Positions 15,453 through 22,016 of a stretch of DNA of 22,053 bases are shown here, piece after piece. Every line of letters starts with the position of its first letter. The first letter of the stretch is position 1. The stretch is from Halobacteriales archaeon QH_8_67_36 (GTDB taxonomy: Archaea; Halobacteriota; Halobacteria; Halobacteriales; Haloarculaceae): assembly GCA_003021755.1 (NCBI GenBank), contig PXQZ01000048.1:1-22053 (forward strand). Reading direction: 5' to 3'. Below the pieces are notes generated by a model. It was not told the DNA's origin. It searched no databases and worked only from the letters and a program-made list of their open reading frames with translations. The translations under genes were made by a program, and so were the position numbers.

Positions 15453-15589
15453 CGGTCGGTCCCTCGCTTTACTCCACGGCTCTCTGCGGGCTCGCGGTTG
15501 CACCGCTTATGAGACGCTTCGCGCCTCGCACTCCCCGCGTCGCTTTCGGGGGACCTCCTTGCGGTCGGTCCCTCGCTTTCTCCACGGCT
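15453..15589 (+). repeat. Direct repeat pair overlapping the 5' end of the nuclease gene
   Basis: Bases 15453-15481 and 15562-15589 are direct repeats differing by a single inserted A (shared start CGGTCGGTCCCTCGCTTT). The second copy runs into the first recognisable codons of the RNase H-like gene. The first copy overlaps the 15-mer TACTCCACGGCTCTC that also occurs at 7109-7123. Confidence 0.75.
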
Positions 15590-16302
15590 GGGTCGACGGC
15601 GTCGGCGAGCAGACGGAGCGGTCCATCTGGGAGCAGGGTGTCACCCACTGGGACGAGTTCGAACCGGGCGTCCTCGGCGGCAAGCGGGGCGACCGCATCG
15701 ACCAGTTCATCCACGAGGGCCGCGAGTATCTCGACGCGGCCGACGTGGCCTACTTCGACCGGCAGTTCCCCAGCAGCGAACAGTGGCGCCTCTACGAGAC
15801 CTTCTCCGAGCGGGCGTGTTTCTTCGACATCGAGACCACCGGGCTGGACGAACGTCGCAACCGGGTGACGACCGTCTCGCTGCACCAGGCCGGCGACACG
15901 GAGACGCTCGTGGCCGGCGACGACCTCACCGCCGGCAACCTCCGGGCGGCCTTCGCCGACGCCGACCTGCTGGTCACGTTCAACGGCAAGCGCTTCGACG
16001 TCCCCTTCCTCGAAGCGAACTTCGACATCGACCTCCAGCGTCCGCATCTCGACCTCATGTACACCTGCAGGAAAGTCGGCCTCTCGGGCGGGCTGAAACA
16101 GGTCGAGCAGGACGTCGGCATCGAGCGTGCTCGCCCGAACGTCTCCGGTCGCGATGCAGTCCGTCTCTGGCGCGAACACGAGCGCGGGCAGGACGGCTCT
16201 CTGGAGACGCTCATCTCCTACAACCGTGAGGACACCGTCAATCTGCGGACCCTGGCCGACGAGGTGACGACCCGGCTAGACGAGCAGGTCTTCGTTCGCT
16301 GA
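15559..16302 (+). CDS. RNase H-like (YprB/RNase_H_2 type) 3'-5' exonuclease-like protein
   Basis: Family-like sequence begins at FLHGWVDGVGEQTERSIWE and continues to the end. Exonuclease motifs are FFDIETTGLD (DxE), LLVTFNGKRFDVPFLE, the HLDLMYTCRKVGLSGGLK segment and YNREDTVNL. Together they carry the acidic metal ligands of a DnaQ-like fold. The start is uncertain: the family normally has a short N-terminus beginning at ATG, but no in-frame ATG exists. In-frame options are TTG 15559 (247 residues) or GTG 15361 (313 residues), the latter passing through repeat DNA and the antisense of the zinc-ribbon start. I chose TTG 15559. It may be poorly expressed. It converges with the rhomboid gene, six bases apart. 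Confidence 0.78.
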   Translation: MRSVPRFLHGWVDGVGEQTERSIWEQGVTHWDEFEPGVLGGKRGDRIDQFIHEGREYLDAADVAYFDRQFPSSEQWRLYETFSERACFFDIETTGLDERRNRVTTVSLHQAGDTETLVAGDDLTAGNLRAAFADADLLVTFNGKRFDVPFLEANFDIDLQRPHLDLMYTCRKVGLSGGLKQVEQDVGIERARPNVSGRDAVRLWREHERGQDGSLETLISYNREDTVNLRTLADEVTTRLDEQVFVR

Positions 16303-16308
16303 GCCGTC

Positions 16309-16938
16309 TCATTTCACCGCTGGCTTGCGGTCTCGCCGTCGTTCTCCCGGCGTGAGCAGGTGTGTCCGGCCGGCGAGAAAGCCCACCAGCAGGCCGGTGA
16401 AGTGAGCGACAAGCGCCGCGCCGGGGTTGGCCGTCAGCAGCGTGATGACCGCCGCCAGCAGAACGCCGGCGGCAAGCTGGAACCGGGGCGGGAGTTCGAT
16501 ACCGGCGACGAGCATCTCGGTGAGTCGGTTCGCCCCGAGCAGGTAGCCGTACAACCCCAACACAGCGCCGCTCGCGCCCAGCACGCTCACCTGTGCGGGC
16601 ATCCCCGGAACCAGCGGGCCGACGATGCCGACGAGGGCTACCTGTGTCACGCCGGCGAGGGCCCCGACGCCGACGAAGAAGGCGTGAAAGCGGGCGCCCG
16701 TCGTCAGCCGTTCCACTAGGAAGCCACCCAGCGCCAGCGCGAGCGCGTTGGCGACCAGATGCGAGACGCTCGCGTGGGCGTACACGCTCGTCACCAGCGT
16801 CCACGGCCGGGCGAGCAGCGGGTTCGACAGCGCGAACAGCCCCCGCCAACCGACGGACGCCGCGACCTGCTGGCAGGCGAAGACCGCCAGAACGAGCGCC
16901 AGCGTTACGACCGTCGGGCTGCGTCGGAAGGCACGCAT
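16309..16938 (-). CDS. Rhomboid family intramembrane serine protease
   Basis: The 209-residue protein has about six hydrophobic helices. The catalytic serine is S123 in VLGASGAVLGLYG (GxSG), and the paired histidine is H179 in ALVAHFTGLLVG. The oxyanion-side HxxxN motif is H60/N64 in HASVSHLVANALAL, and the family segment PWTLVTSVYAH precedes it. All catalytic positions are present, so it is probably active, cleaving substrates within or next to the membrane; the substrate is unknown. ATG 16938 fits: a TTCTTGTA stretch lies about 24-32 bases upstream. A short basic tail (ERRRDRKPAVK) should face the cytoplasm. Confidence 0.93.
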   Translation of the reverse strand: MRAFRRSPTVVTLALVLAVFACQQVAASVGWRGLFALSNPLLARPWTLVTSVYAHASVSHLVANALALALGGFLVERLTTGARFHAFFVGVGALAGVTQVALVGIVGPLVPGMPAQVSVLGASGAVLGLYGYLLGANRLTEMLVAGIELPPRFQLAAGVLLAAVITLLTANPGAALVAHFTGLLVGFLAGRTHLLTPGERRRDRKPAVK

Positions 16939-17211
16939 ACGCTACGGTAGGCGGTCTGCGTACAAGAAGGTCGGCGATGGTGCAAGCCGTCACGACGACC
17001 AACGCGCTGCTGACGCCCCAGCCGATGGGCAGTGTTTAGTTAAGCGACAACGACGACAAACAGCCAGAAAGCCCCGGCCTGCTACACTCGGGGGCCTCGC
17101 TGCGCCCCTCAGTCACTCCGTTCCCTGCGGTGCTTACATCGTCCGCCTTCGTGTAGCAGGCCACGGGGAGACCTGCGGTCTCCCGAGCAGTCGGCGCTTC
17201 GCGCCGACAAC

Positions 17212-17272
17212 GCCCCTTTCAGCCCCACCCGTAGCCTATTAACCAGCCGGCATGGGTGGGGCTGAAAGGGGC
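17212..17272. repeat. Perfect 19-bp stem with 23-nt loop inside the element
   Basis: GCCCCTTTCAGCCCCACCC (17212-17230) is the exact reverse complement of 17254-17272. The loop holds the only A+T-rich run in the core (CTATTAACC). This is the longest internal helix and sits at the centre of the element. Confidence 0.9.
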
Positions 17273-17460
17273 CGCGTTCTCAGCGAACCCCGGCGTTCGG
17301 GAGAGCAAAGCTCTACCGCAGCCCATCAGAAATCTTCGATTTCTGAGGACGACGCAAGCACCCACTGGAGCGTGGTTCGAAAGGCGCTACGCGCCTTTCG
17401 TCATCACGAAAGAGCTTCGCTCTCTCGAACGACAGCAAGCCGCGGGAGCTGAGAACGCGG
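17272..17460. repeat. Nested branched arm: 13-bp stem enclosing five small hairpins
   Basis: CCGCGTTCTCAGC (17272-17284) pairs exactly with 17448-17460. Inside are hairpins at 17284-17299 (5-bp stem), 17302-17314 (5 bp, loop AAA), 17326-17346 (9 bp, loop TTC), 17378-17400 (10 bp, loop TAC) and 17407-17427 (8 of 9 pairs, loop TTC). The recurrent three-base loops with perfect stems are unlikely by chance. Confidence 0.85.
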
Positions 17461-17581
17461 GGGCTTTCTGGCTGTTTGTCGTCGCTGTCGCTTAACTAAA
17501 CACTGCCCCGAGACCACGCCCAGTCGGACTGCGGTGTCACGTGTATCCATCGTAACGACCCGTCCAGCCCGTAACCGTCCG

Positions 17582-17588
17582 ACTTTTG
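17582..17588 (+). promoter_or_regulatory. TATA-like box of thrC
   Basis: ACTTTTG lies 25-31 bases before ATG 17613. The box overlaps the in-frame TTG at 17586, which argues against that earlier start. Confidence 0.5.
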
Positions 17589-17612
17589 CCGGACGGGGCC
17601 ATCTCCTCGATA

Positions 17613-18989
17613 ATGGCCGACCTGCAACTCACGGACAACGTGCCCCCGGAGGCCGACGATGGCGTCTGGCTGGCCTGTATCGAGTGCGGGGAGACGTTCG
17701 CTCCCTTCGACGACATCCGCTACACCTGTGACAACTGCGACGGACTGCTGGAGGTGCGCTACGACGACCTGCCCACGTTCGACGACTTCGAGGGCGAGGG
17801 GTCGGGCGTCTGGCGCTACCACGCCGCCCTCCCCTTCGACGTGGGCGTTACCCTCCCGGAGGGGAACACGCCGCTGCACGAGGTGCCCCGGACGGAGGAG
17901 TCGGTCGGCGTCGACAGTCTGCGCGTGAAACACGAGGGAATGAACCCGACGGGGTCGTTCAAAGACAGGGGGATGACCGTCGGCGTCCGGGTGGCCCAGG
18001 AGGTCGGCGTCGACCGGCTCGCCTGTGCCTCGACGGGGAACACGTCGGCGGCGCTGGCCGCCTACGGCGCTCGCGCCGGCCTGGAGACGCTCGTCCTCCT
18101 TCCTGCGGGGAAGGTCGCCGCCGGGAAGATAGCCCAGGCCGCGCTGCACAAGGCCCGGATTCTGGAGGTCGACGGCAACTTCGATCAGTGTCTCGACATC
18201 GTTCAGGACCTGGCCCAGCGGGGCGAGGCATACCTCCTGAACTCCCTCAACCCGTTCCGCCTGGAGGGCCAGAAGACGATCGGCCTGGAAATCATGGAGG
18301 AGCACCACCGGGACTACGGCGAGTTCCCGGACCGCATCATCCTCCCTGTCGGTAACGCGGGCAACACCGCGGCGCTGTACAAGTGTTTCCGCGAACTCGT
18401 CAAGTCGGGCGCCATCACGGAGGACCAGGTGCCCAAGCTCACCGGCGCACAGGCCGAAGGCGCCGCGCCGATGGTCGAGGCTATCGAGGAGGACCACGAC
18501 GAGACCCGCCGGTGGGAGTCCGTCGAGACCCGCGCGACCGCCATCCGCATCGGCAACCCGGTCAATGCCCCGAAGGCGCTGCCGGGCATCCGCGCCACCG
18601 GCGGCACCGCCGTCGCCGTCTCCGACGAGGAGATAACCGAGGCCCAGCGCGAACTCGCCGGCGAGGGCGTCGGCGTCGAGCCCGCCTCCGCGGCCTCCAT
18701 CGCGGGCCTGCACAAACTCCGCGAGGAGGGCGTCGTCGAGGCCGACGAATCCGTCGTCTGTCTCACGACGGGCCACCTGCTCAAGGACCCCGACGCGGCC
18801 GCCGAGGCCGGCAACGACCCCGAACCGGTCGCCAACAGCACCGAGGCCGTGCTGGACCTCATCGAAGACGAGTCGTCGGCCGGGACGGTTCGACGAGGGG
18901 CGTCGAAGGCCGTCAAATCGCCGCTGGGGCTGGTCGCCGGCGGGCTCGGCCTCGCGTATCTCCTCCGGAAACTCCGCTCGGAAAAGTAA
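17613..18989 (+). CDS. thrC: Threonine synthase with a hydrophobic C-terminal tail
   Basis: This PLP enzyme converts O-phosphohomoserine to threonine. The 458-residue protein begins with a zinc-ribbon-like segment (C22/C25 and C39/C42: CIEC, CDNC). The Schiff-base lysine is K117 in NPTGSFKDRG, and the phosphate-binding loop is GNAGN (248-251 region). The catalytic domain appears to end near residue 415. After it comes a tail with a basic stretch, then SPLGLVAGGLGLAYLL, then RKLRSEK; this could be a membrane anchor or an amphipathic helix and is unusual for the enzyme. ATG 17613 is chosen by leaderless spacing from ACTTTTG. lysC, which starts the same pathway, lies 1.8 kb downstream. Confidence 0.94.
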   Translation: MADLQLTDNVPPEADDGVWLACIECGETFAPFDDIRYTCDNCDGLLEVRYDDLPTFDDFEGEGSGVWRYHAALPFDVGVTLPEGNTPLHEVPRTEESVGVDSLRVKHEGMNPTGSFKDRGMTVGVRVAQEVGVDRLACASTGNTSAALAAYGARAGLETLVLLPAGKVAAGKIAQAALHKARILEVDGNFDQCLDIVQDLAQRGEAYLLNSLNPFRLEGQKTIGLEIMEEHHRDYGEFPDRIILPVGNAGNTAALYKCFRELVKSGAITEDQVPKLTGAQAEGAAPMVEAIEEDHDETRRWESVETRATAIRIGNPVNAPKALPGIRATGGTAVAVSDEEITEAQRELAGEGVGVEPASAASIAGLHKLREEGVVEADESVVCLTTGHLLKDPDAAAEAGNDPEPVANSTEAVLDLIEDESSAGTVRRGASKAVKSPLGLVAGGLGLAYLLRKLRSEK

Positions 18990-19063
18990 GGTCGGCGGTC
19001 GACCCCTGCGACACGCTCCCGGGACATTCTTATCGCCCATCCGGCCGAAATCAAGACGTTACG

Positions 19064-19132
19064 ATGGTCTCAGACACCAGCCCCCGTCGCACCGCGCCGA
19101 CGACCGCCGCCCGACGCCGGAGGACGGCATGA
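19064..19132 (+). CDS. 22-residue Arg-rich ORF overlapping the next gene (ATGA)
   Basis: ATG 19064 opens a 22-codon frame whose TGA (19130-19132) overlaps the ATG of the next gene. A TTCTTATC box lies about 30-37 bases upstream, so it is the first ATG expected on the transcript. The product is rich in Arg, Thr and Ala, unlike the acidic neighbours. It could be a coupling leader peptide, the remnant of a larger gene, or merely untranslated leader. Confidence 0.4.
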   Translation: MVSDTSPRRTAPTTAARRRRTA

Positions 19133-19800
19133 CGGGCGTCTACGGACGGGCACTCGGCGGGGACGCCGACGAGCTCCATCCCAACGTCCGCGACCGGTAC
19201 AGCCTCGGACCCGAGGGCGGCGTCACCGTCGGCCGGGGCCGGATGGACATCTCCCGCGGCGTCCACACGCTGCCCGCGCTGTACGCGATGGCGAGCCGGG
19301 ACATGCTCTTTCCCGAGGCCGGTCACGACGTCCGCTTTGCCGTGACGACCGTCGACGACGAACTGAGCGGGCACGAAGCGATGATGACTCGCCGTATCTT
19401 CAACTTCGACGGGACCCGCCGGCGGTTCGATAGCGCGACGGTGTGGGACGAGCGCAACGAGCGCCTGCTGGACTATCTGGGCAGCGGTGGGCTCATCGCG
19501 ACCGAACTCCACCCCCGCGTCGAGGACGGCGCGCTCGTGGTCGAGGCGGGCCGACAGTGGCTCCACCGGAAGGGCCGCTACGTCGGCCTGCCTGAGACAA
19601 TGGAAGCCAGCGTCGAGGTCCGGGACCGCTACGACGAGACCGGCGAGCGATACCACGTGCTGGCGACCGTCGAGAACCCGCTGGCGGGCCACGTCCTCAG
19701 CTACCGCGGGACGTTCACCCAGGAACGCGAGGCCCGCAGCGACCACGACGTCGAGCGGCTCAAACCGATGCGGGGACTCCCGAAACTCCCGCCCGCATGA
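19129..19800 (+). CDS. DUF4166-type protein
   Basis: The 223-residue soluble protein contains the features I associate with DUF4166: YGRALGGDADELHPNVRDR at the start, VGRGRMDISRG (about 26-36) and a C-terminal ENPLAGHVLSYRGTF segment. The biochemical role of the family is unknown. GGAGG (19119-19123) is five bases before ATG 19129, one of the few strong Shine-Dalgarno sites in the window, which fits an internal gene of a transcript. The stop overlaps the ATG of a yndJ-like remnant (ATGA), so the two probably once formed an operon. Confidence 0.8.
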   Translation: MTGVYGRALGGDADELHPNVRDRYSLGPEGGVTVGRGRMDISRGVHTLPALYAMASRDMLFPEAGHDVRFAVTTVDDELSGHEAMMTRRIFNFDGTRRRFDSATVWDERNERLLDYLGSGGLIATELHPRVEDGALVVEAGRQWLHRKGRYVGLPETMEASVEVRDRYDETGERYHVLATVENPLAGHVLSYRGTFTQEREARSDHDVERLKPMRGLPKLPPA

Positions 19801-20149
19801 ACACTGTCGCGGGGAGTGCCACCGACGCCGTTCCCGCCGCCGGTGCCCTCCATTTGACTGCCTCGCTCGCTCCCGGTCGACGGTCCCACTGCTGCCACAC
19901 TGACCGCCCCGTGACTCCTCATCACCGGCCTGCTGGGTCCGGCCGCACTCGCTCGTCGGCGTGATCCTCGCCGGCCCGGCCATCATCGCCGTCGGCCTCC
20001 GGACCGGCCCTCGGGCTCGACGTCGCCACGATGGTCGCCATACATGCCTCGCTCAATGCCGTCGGCTTCGCGCTGCTGGGCTGGTTGGATGGCGACCCGA
20101 AGTTCCGTGGCGGCACCATCGCTCGCTTCCTCCCCGTTCTTTCCGAGAC
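19797..20149 (+). pseudogene. yndJ-like membrane protein remnant, frameshifted and internally deleted
   Basis: An ATG overlapping the DUF4166 stop opens MNTVAGSATDAVPAAGALHL, which looks like a membrane-protein N-terminus but soon loses coding character. Farther on, family-like hydrophobic segments lie in different frames: LLITGLLGPAALA (about 19917-19955), VILAGPAIIAVGLRTGP (from 19960) and LGLDVATMVAIHASLNAVGF (about 20012-20072), followed by ALLGWLDGDPKF. The last matches the conserved C-terminal region of YndJ-type proteins as I recall it. The span is about 350 bases, well short of an intact gene, so much of the middle is missing. At least two frameshifts rule out a functional product. 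Confidence 0.6.
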
Positions 20150-20166
20150 GCCTACCGCTGATCCGC

Positions 20167-20303
20167 GTCTCCCTACTGTTCCGTGTCCGCCACGTCACTT
20201 CGAGGACCCTCGTTCCGTCCGGGTCCCCGCTGCTTGCGGGTCGTTCCGCCCCGCTCACCCTACGGAGACGTATCGCTGCGCTCGACGTCTCCCTACTGCT
20301 CCG
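20167..20303. repeat. Direct repeat pair around a GC-rich spacer, entering the GNAT gene's end
   Basis: GTCTCCCTACTGTTCCG (20167-20183) recurs at 20287-20303 with one change, exactly 120 bases apart. The second copy contains the stop codon of the minus-strand GNAT-like gene. A dyad GGAGACGT (20264-20271) / ACGTCTCC (20285-20292) abuts that stop and could act as a 3'-end hairpin. Confidence 0.65.
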
Positions 20304-20691
20304 CTGCCCCGGGCTCCAGCCGATACCGGACCGTCGACTCCCCGGCGAACTTCGGTCCCGACCCGGACCGCGTGAACCCGGTGGCCTCGACGGCGGCTTC
20401 GACCTCGGAGTCGTCGGCCGTGACGAGCAACTCGACGGCCATATGCTCCCCTTCGGCGAACGTTATGGGCTCCGTCAGGAGCCGCTCACAGACCTCCGTC
20501 GGCCCGGCAAGCTGTGTCACGTGGACCGTCCCCTGTTTGGCATCGTAGCTCACGAAGCCCACCACGTCTTCGCCCTCCGTCGCCACCCGGACCGTCCGGT
20601 CGTGGACGAGGTTGCGCATCACGTCGGGCGGGCTGTCCGCCAGTTCGGCGAGACGCCCGGCGTCGGCCTCGACGGCGTCACGTATCTCCAT
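20293..20691 (-). CDS. GNAT-family N-acetyltransferase-like protein
   Basis: From ATG 20691 the product has 132 residues and begins MEIRDAVEADAGRLAELAD, the usual first strand-helix of GNAT proteins. EGEDVVGFVSYDAKQGTVHV resembles the central beta strands, and HMAVELLVTADD followed by EAAVEATGF resembles the C-terminal half. The acetyl-CoA loop (Q/RxxGxG/A) is not clear, so binding of acetyl-CoA is uncertain. The start is well supported by TTTATTT 24-30 bases upstream; longer in-frame starts would run across that promoter. It is a single-gene unit divergent from lysC. Confidence 0.7.
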   Translation of the reverse strand: MEIRDAVEADAGRLAELADSPPDVMRNLVHDRTVRVATEGEDVVGFVSYDAKQGTVHVTQLAGPTEVCERLLTEPITFAEGEHMAVELLVTADDSEVEAAVEATGFTRSGSGPKFAGESTVRYRLEPGAAEQ

Positions 20692-20714
20692 GCTCGACAC
20701 TGTGTGCCCCACGC

Positions 20715-20721
20715 AAATAAA
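20715..20721 (-). promoter_or_regulatory. TATA box (TTTATTT) of the GNAT-like gene
   Basis: On the minus strand TTTATTT lies 24-30 bases before ATG 20691, one of the clearest leaderless promoters in the window. Confidence 0.7.
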
Positions 20722-20822
20722 CGGTGTGTCGGTGGCTCCCATGCCGACGGGACGGGGAAGATGGACACAGTTATCCCGAGCGACGGCAAATCCGTGTGCA
20801 TGACTCACGGACACACCGGACG

Positions 20823-20828
20823 GGTGAT
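20823..20828 (+). promoter_or_regulatory. Shine-Dalgarno site GGTGAT before lysC
   Basis: GGTGAT is complementary to the 3' end of archaeal 16S rRNA (AUCACCUCC) and ends three bases before ATG 20832. The spacing is short. It suggests lysC is led by a ribosome-binding site and has a 5' leader; no strong TATA box is at leaderless distance. Confidence 0.45.
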
Positions 20829-20831
20829 CGG

Positions 20832-22007
20832 ATGCGCGTAATCGCGAAGTTCGGCGGCACCAGTCTGGGGAGCGGCGACCGTATCAACCGGGCCGCCGAC
20901 TCCATCGCGGCCGCCGTCCAGCAGGGCCATGAGGTCGGCGTCATCGCCTCGGCGATGGGTAACACGACCGACGAACTGCTCGAAGGTATCGAGTACGACG
21001 CCGCCGATGCGGACCGCGCCGAAATCGTCTCCATGGGCGAGCGCATCTCCGTCCGGATGCTCAAGGGCGCGCTCAACGCCCGCGGCATCGAGGCCGTCTT
21101 CCTCGAACCCGGCAGCGAGGACTGGCCCATCATCACCGACGAGTACGGCGAGGTCGACGTCGAGGAGACCAAGAAACGCGCCCACGCGCTGGCCGGCCGG
21201 ATGAAAGACGTCGTCCCCGTCATCACTGGCTTCCTCGCAGAGGACCACGAGGGCAACGTGACGACCCTCGGACGGGGGGGTTCGGACACCACCGCCGTCA
21301 TGCTGGGCAACTACATGGACGCCGACGAGGTCGTCATCGTCACCGACGTCGAGGGCGTCATGACCGGCGACCCCCGCGTCGTCGAGGGGGCCCGCAACGT
21401 CGGCGAAATCAGTGTCGACGAACTCCGCTCGCTCTCCTTCCGCGGCGCCGAAGTGGTCGCCCCCTCCGCGCTCTCATACAAGACCGCTAACCTCGGGATC
21501 CGTGTCGCCCACTACCAGCACGGCGACCTCCTGACCGGCGGCACCAGCATCGAGGGCCAGTTCCAGAACCTCATTGACCTCCACGAGGGCCCCGTAGCCT
21601 GTGTCACGGTCGCCGGCCGCGCCATCCGCAACAGCCCCGGCATCCTCGCCGACCTCGCCTCTGCCATCGCCGACGCCGGCATCAACATCGACGCCAACTC
21701 CTCCGGGATGGACTCGCTGACCTTCTACGTCGGCGAGGACGACGCCGACAAGGTCGAGTCGCTGCTGCACGACCGCATCGTCGACGACGACACCCTCTCC
21801 TCTGTCACCGTCGAGGACGGCATCGCCGTCATCCGTGTCACCGGCGGCAACCCCAGCGAGCACGCACTGCCCTACCGCGTCGTCGACCCGCTCGCCGACG
21901 CCCACATCCAGCTGTACGACGTCGTCACCTCCGCGACCTCCGTTTCCGTCTTCGTCCCGTGGGACGACCGCGAGCAGGCACTGGAACTGGTTCAGGGCGT
22001 CTTCTAA
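20832..22007 (+). CDS. lysC: Aspartate kinase with tandem ACT domains
   Basis: The enzyme phosphorylates aspartate, the entry to lysine, threonine and methionine synthesis. From ATG 20832 it has 391 residues and starts MRVIAKFGGTSLGS, the canonical amino-acid-kinase N-terminus. This supports the start over the longer frame from 20724, whose extra residues have no family similarity. TTLGRGGSDTTA (144-155) is the second kinase signature, and VTDVEGVMTGDPR follows. The C-terminal third (from about residue 255) has two ACT-like regions with DAGINIDANSSG and a SVFV strand, the expected site of feedback control by lysine or threonine. thrC nearby uses its downstream product. A T-run follows the stop. 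Confidence 0.95.
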   Translation: MRVIAKFGGTSLGSGDRINRAADSIAAAVQQGHEVGVIASAMGNTTDELLEGIEYDAADADRAEIVSMGERISVRMLKGALNARGIEAVFLEPGSEDWPIITDEYGEVDVEETKKRAHALAGRMKDVVPVITGFLAEDHEGNVTTLGRGGSDTTAVMLGNYMDADEVVIVTDVEGVMTGDPRVVEGARNVGEISVDELRSLSFRGAEVVAPSALSYKTANLGIRVAHYQHGDLLTGGTSIEGQFQNLIDLHEGPVACVTVAGRAIRNSPGILADLASAIADAGINIDANSSGMDSLTFYVGEDDADKVESLLHDRIVDDDTLSSVTVEDGIAVIRVTGGNPSEHALPYRVVDPLADAHIQLYDVVTSATSVSVFVPWDDREQALELVQGVF

Positions 22008-22011
22008 CCAC

Positions 22012-22016
22012 TTTTT
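22012..22016 (+). terminator. T-run terminator after lysC
   Basis: TTTTT begins five bases after the lysC stop; oligo-T is the usual archaeal termination signal. A perfect 9-bp hairpin (22030-22038/22043-22051, GTCGAGCGC) follows near the window edge. Confidence 0.5.

Larger units (their letters stand above)
17027..17508. mobile_element. 482-bp hairpin-rich element with 49-bp terminal inverted repeats
   Basis: The ends (17027-17075 and 17460-17508) are inverted repeats with 48 of 49 positions matching; each contains TTTAGTTAA. Inside, in order, are inverted repeats at 17076-17087/17151-17162 (12 bp), 17166-17173/17177-17184 (8), 17190-17197/17201-17208 (8), 17212-17230/17254-17272 (19) and 17272-17284/17448-17460 (13). 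The last encloses further hairpins. There is no transposase gene and no convincing target-site duplication. It could be a MITE-like element, a structured-RNA gene or another dispersed repeat; the type assigned is a guess. It occupies most of the 674-bp gap between the rhomboid gene and thrC, and open frames across it are not credible genes. Confidence 0.7.

Noticed and set aside
16960..17500. Several short open frames across the element
   Set aside because: They cross inverted repeats and read as Arg/Pro/Ser-rich or low-complexity peptides on both strands; the hairpin structure explains the lack of stops.
17015..17511. Possible target-site duplication (GCCCC) around the hairpin-rich element
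   Set aside because: GCCCC at 17015-17019 is not adjacent to the left end, and the right copy lies within or at the terminus; no direct repeat flanks both ends.
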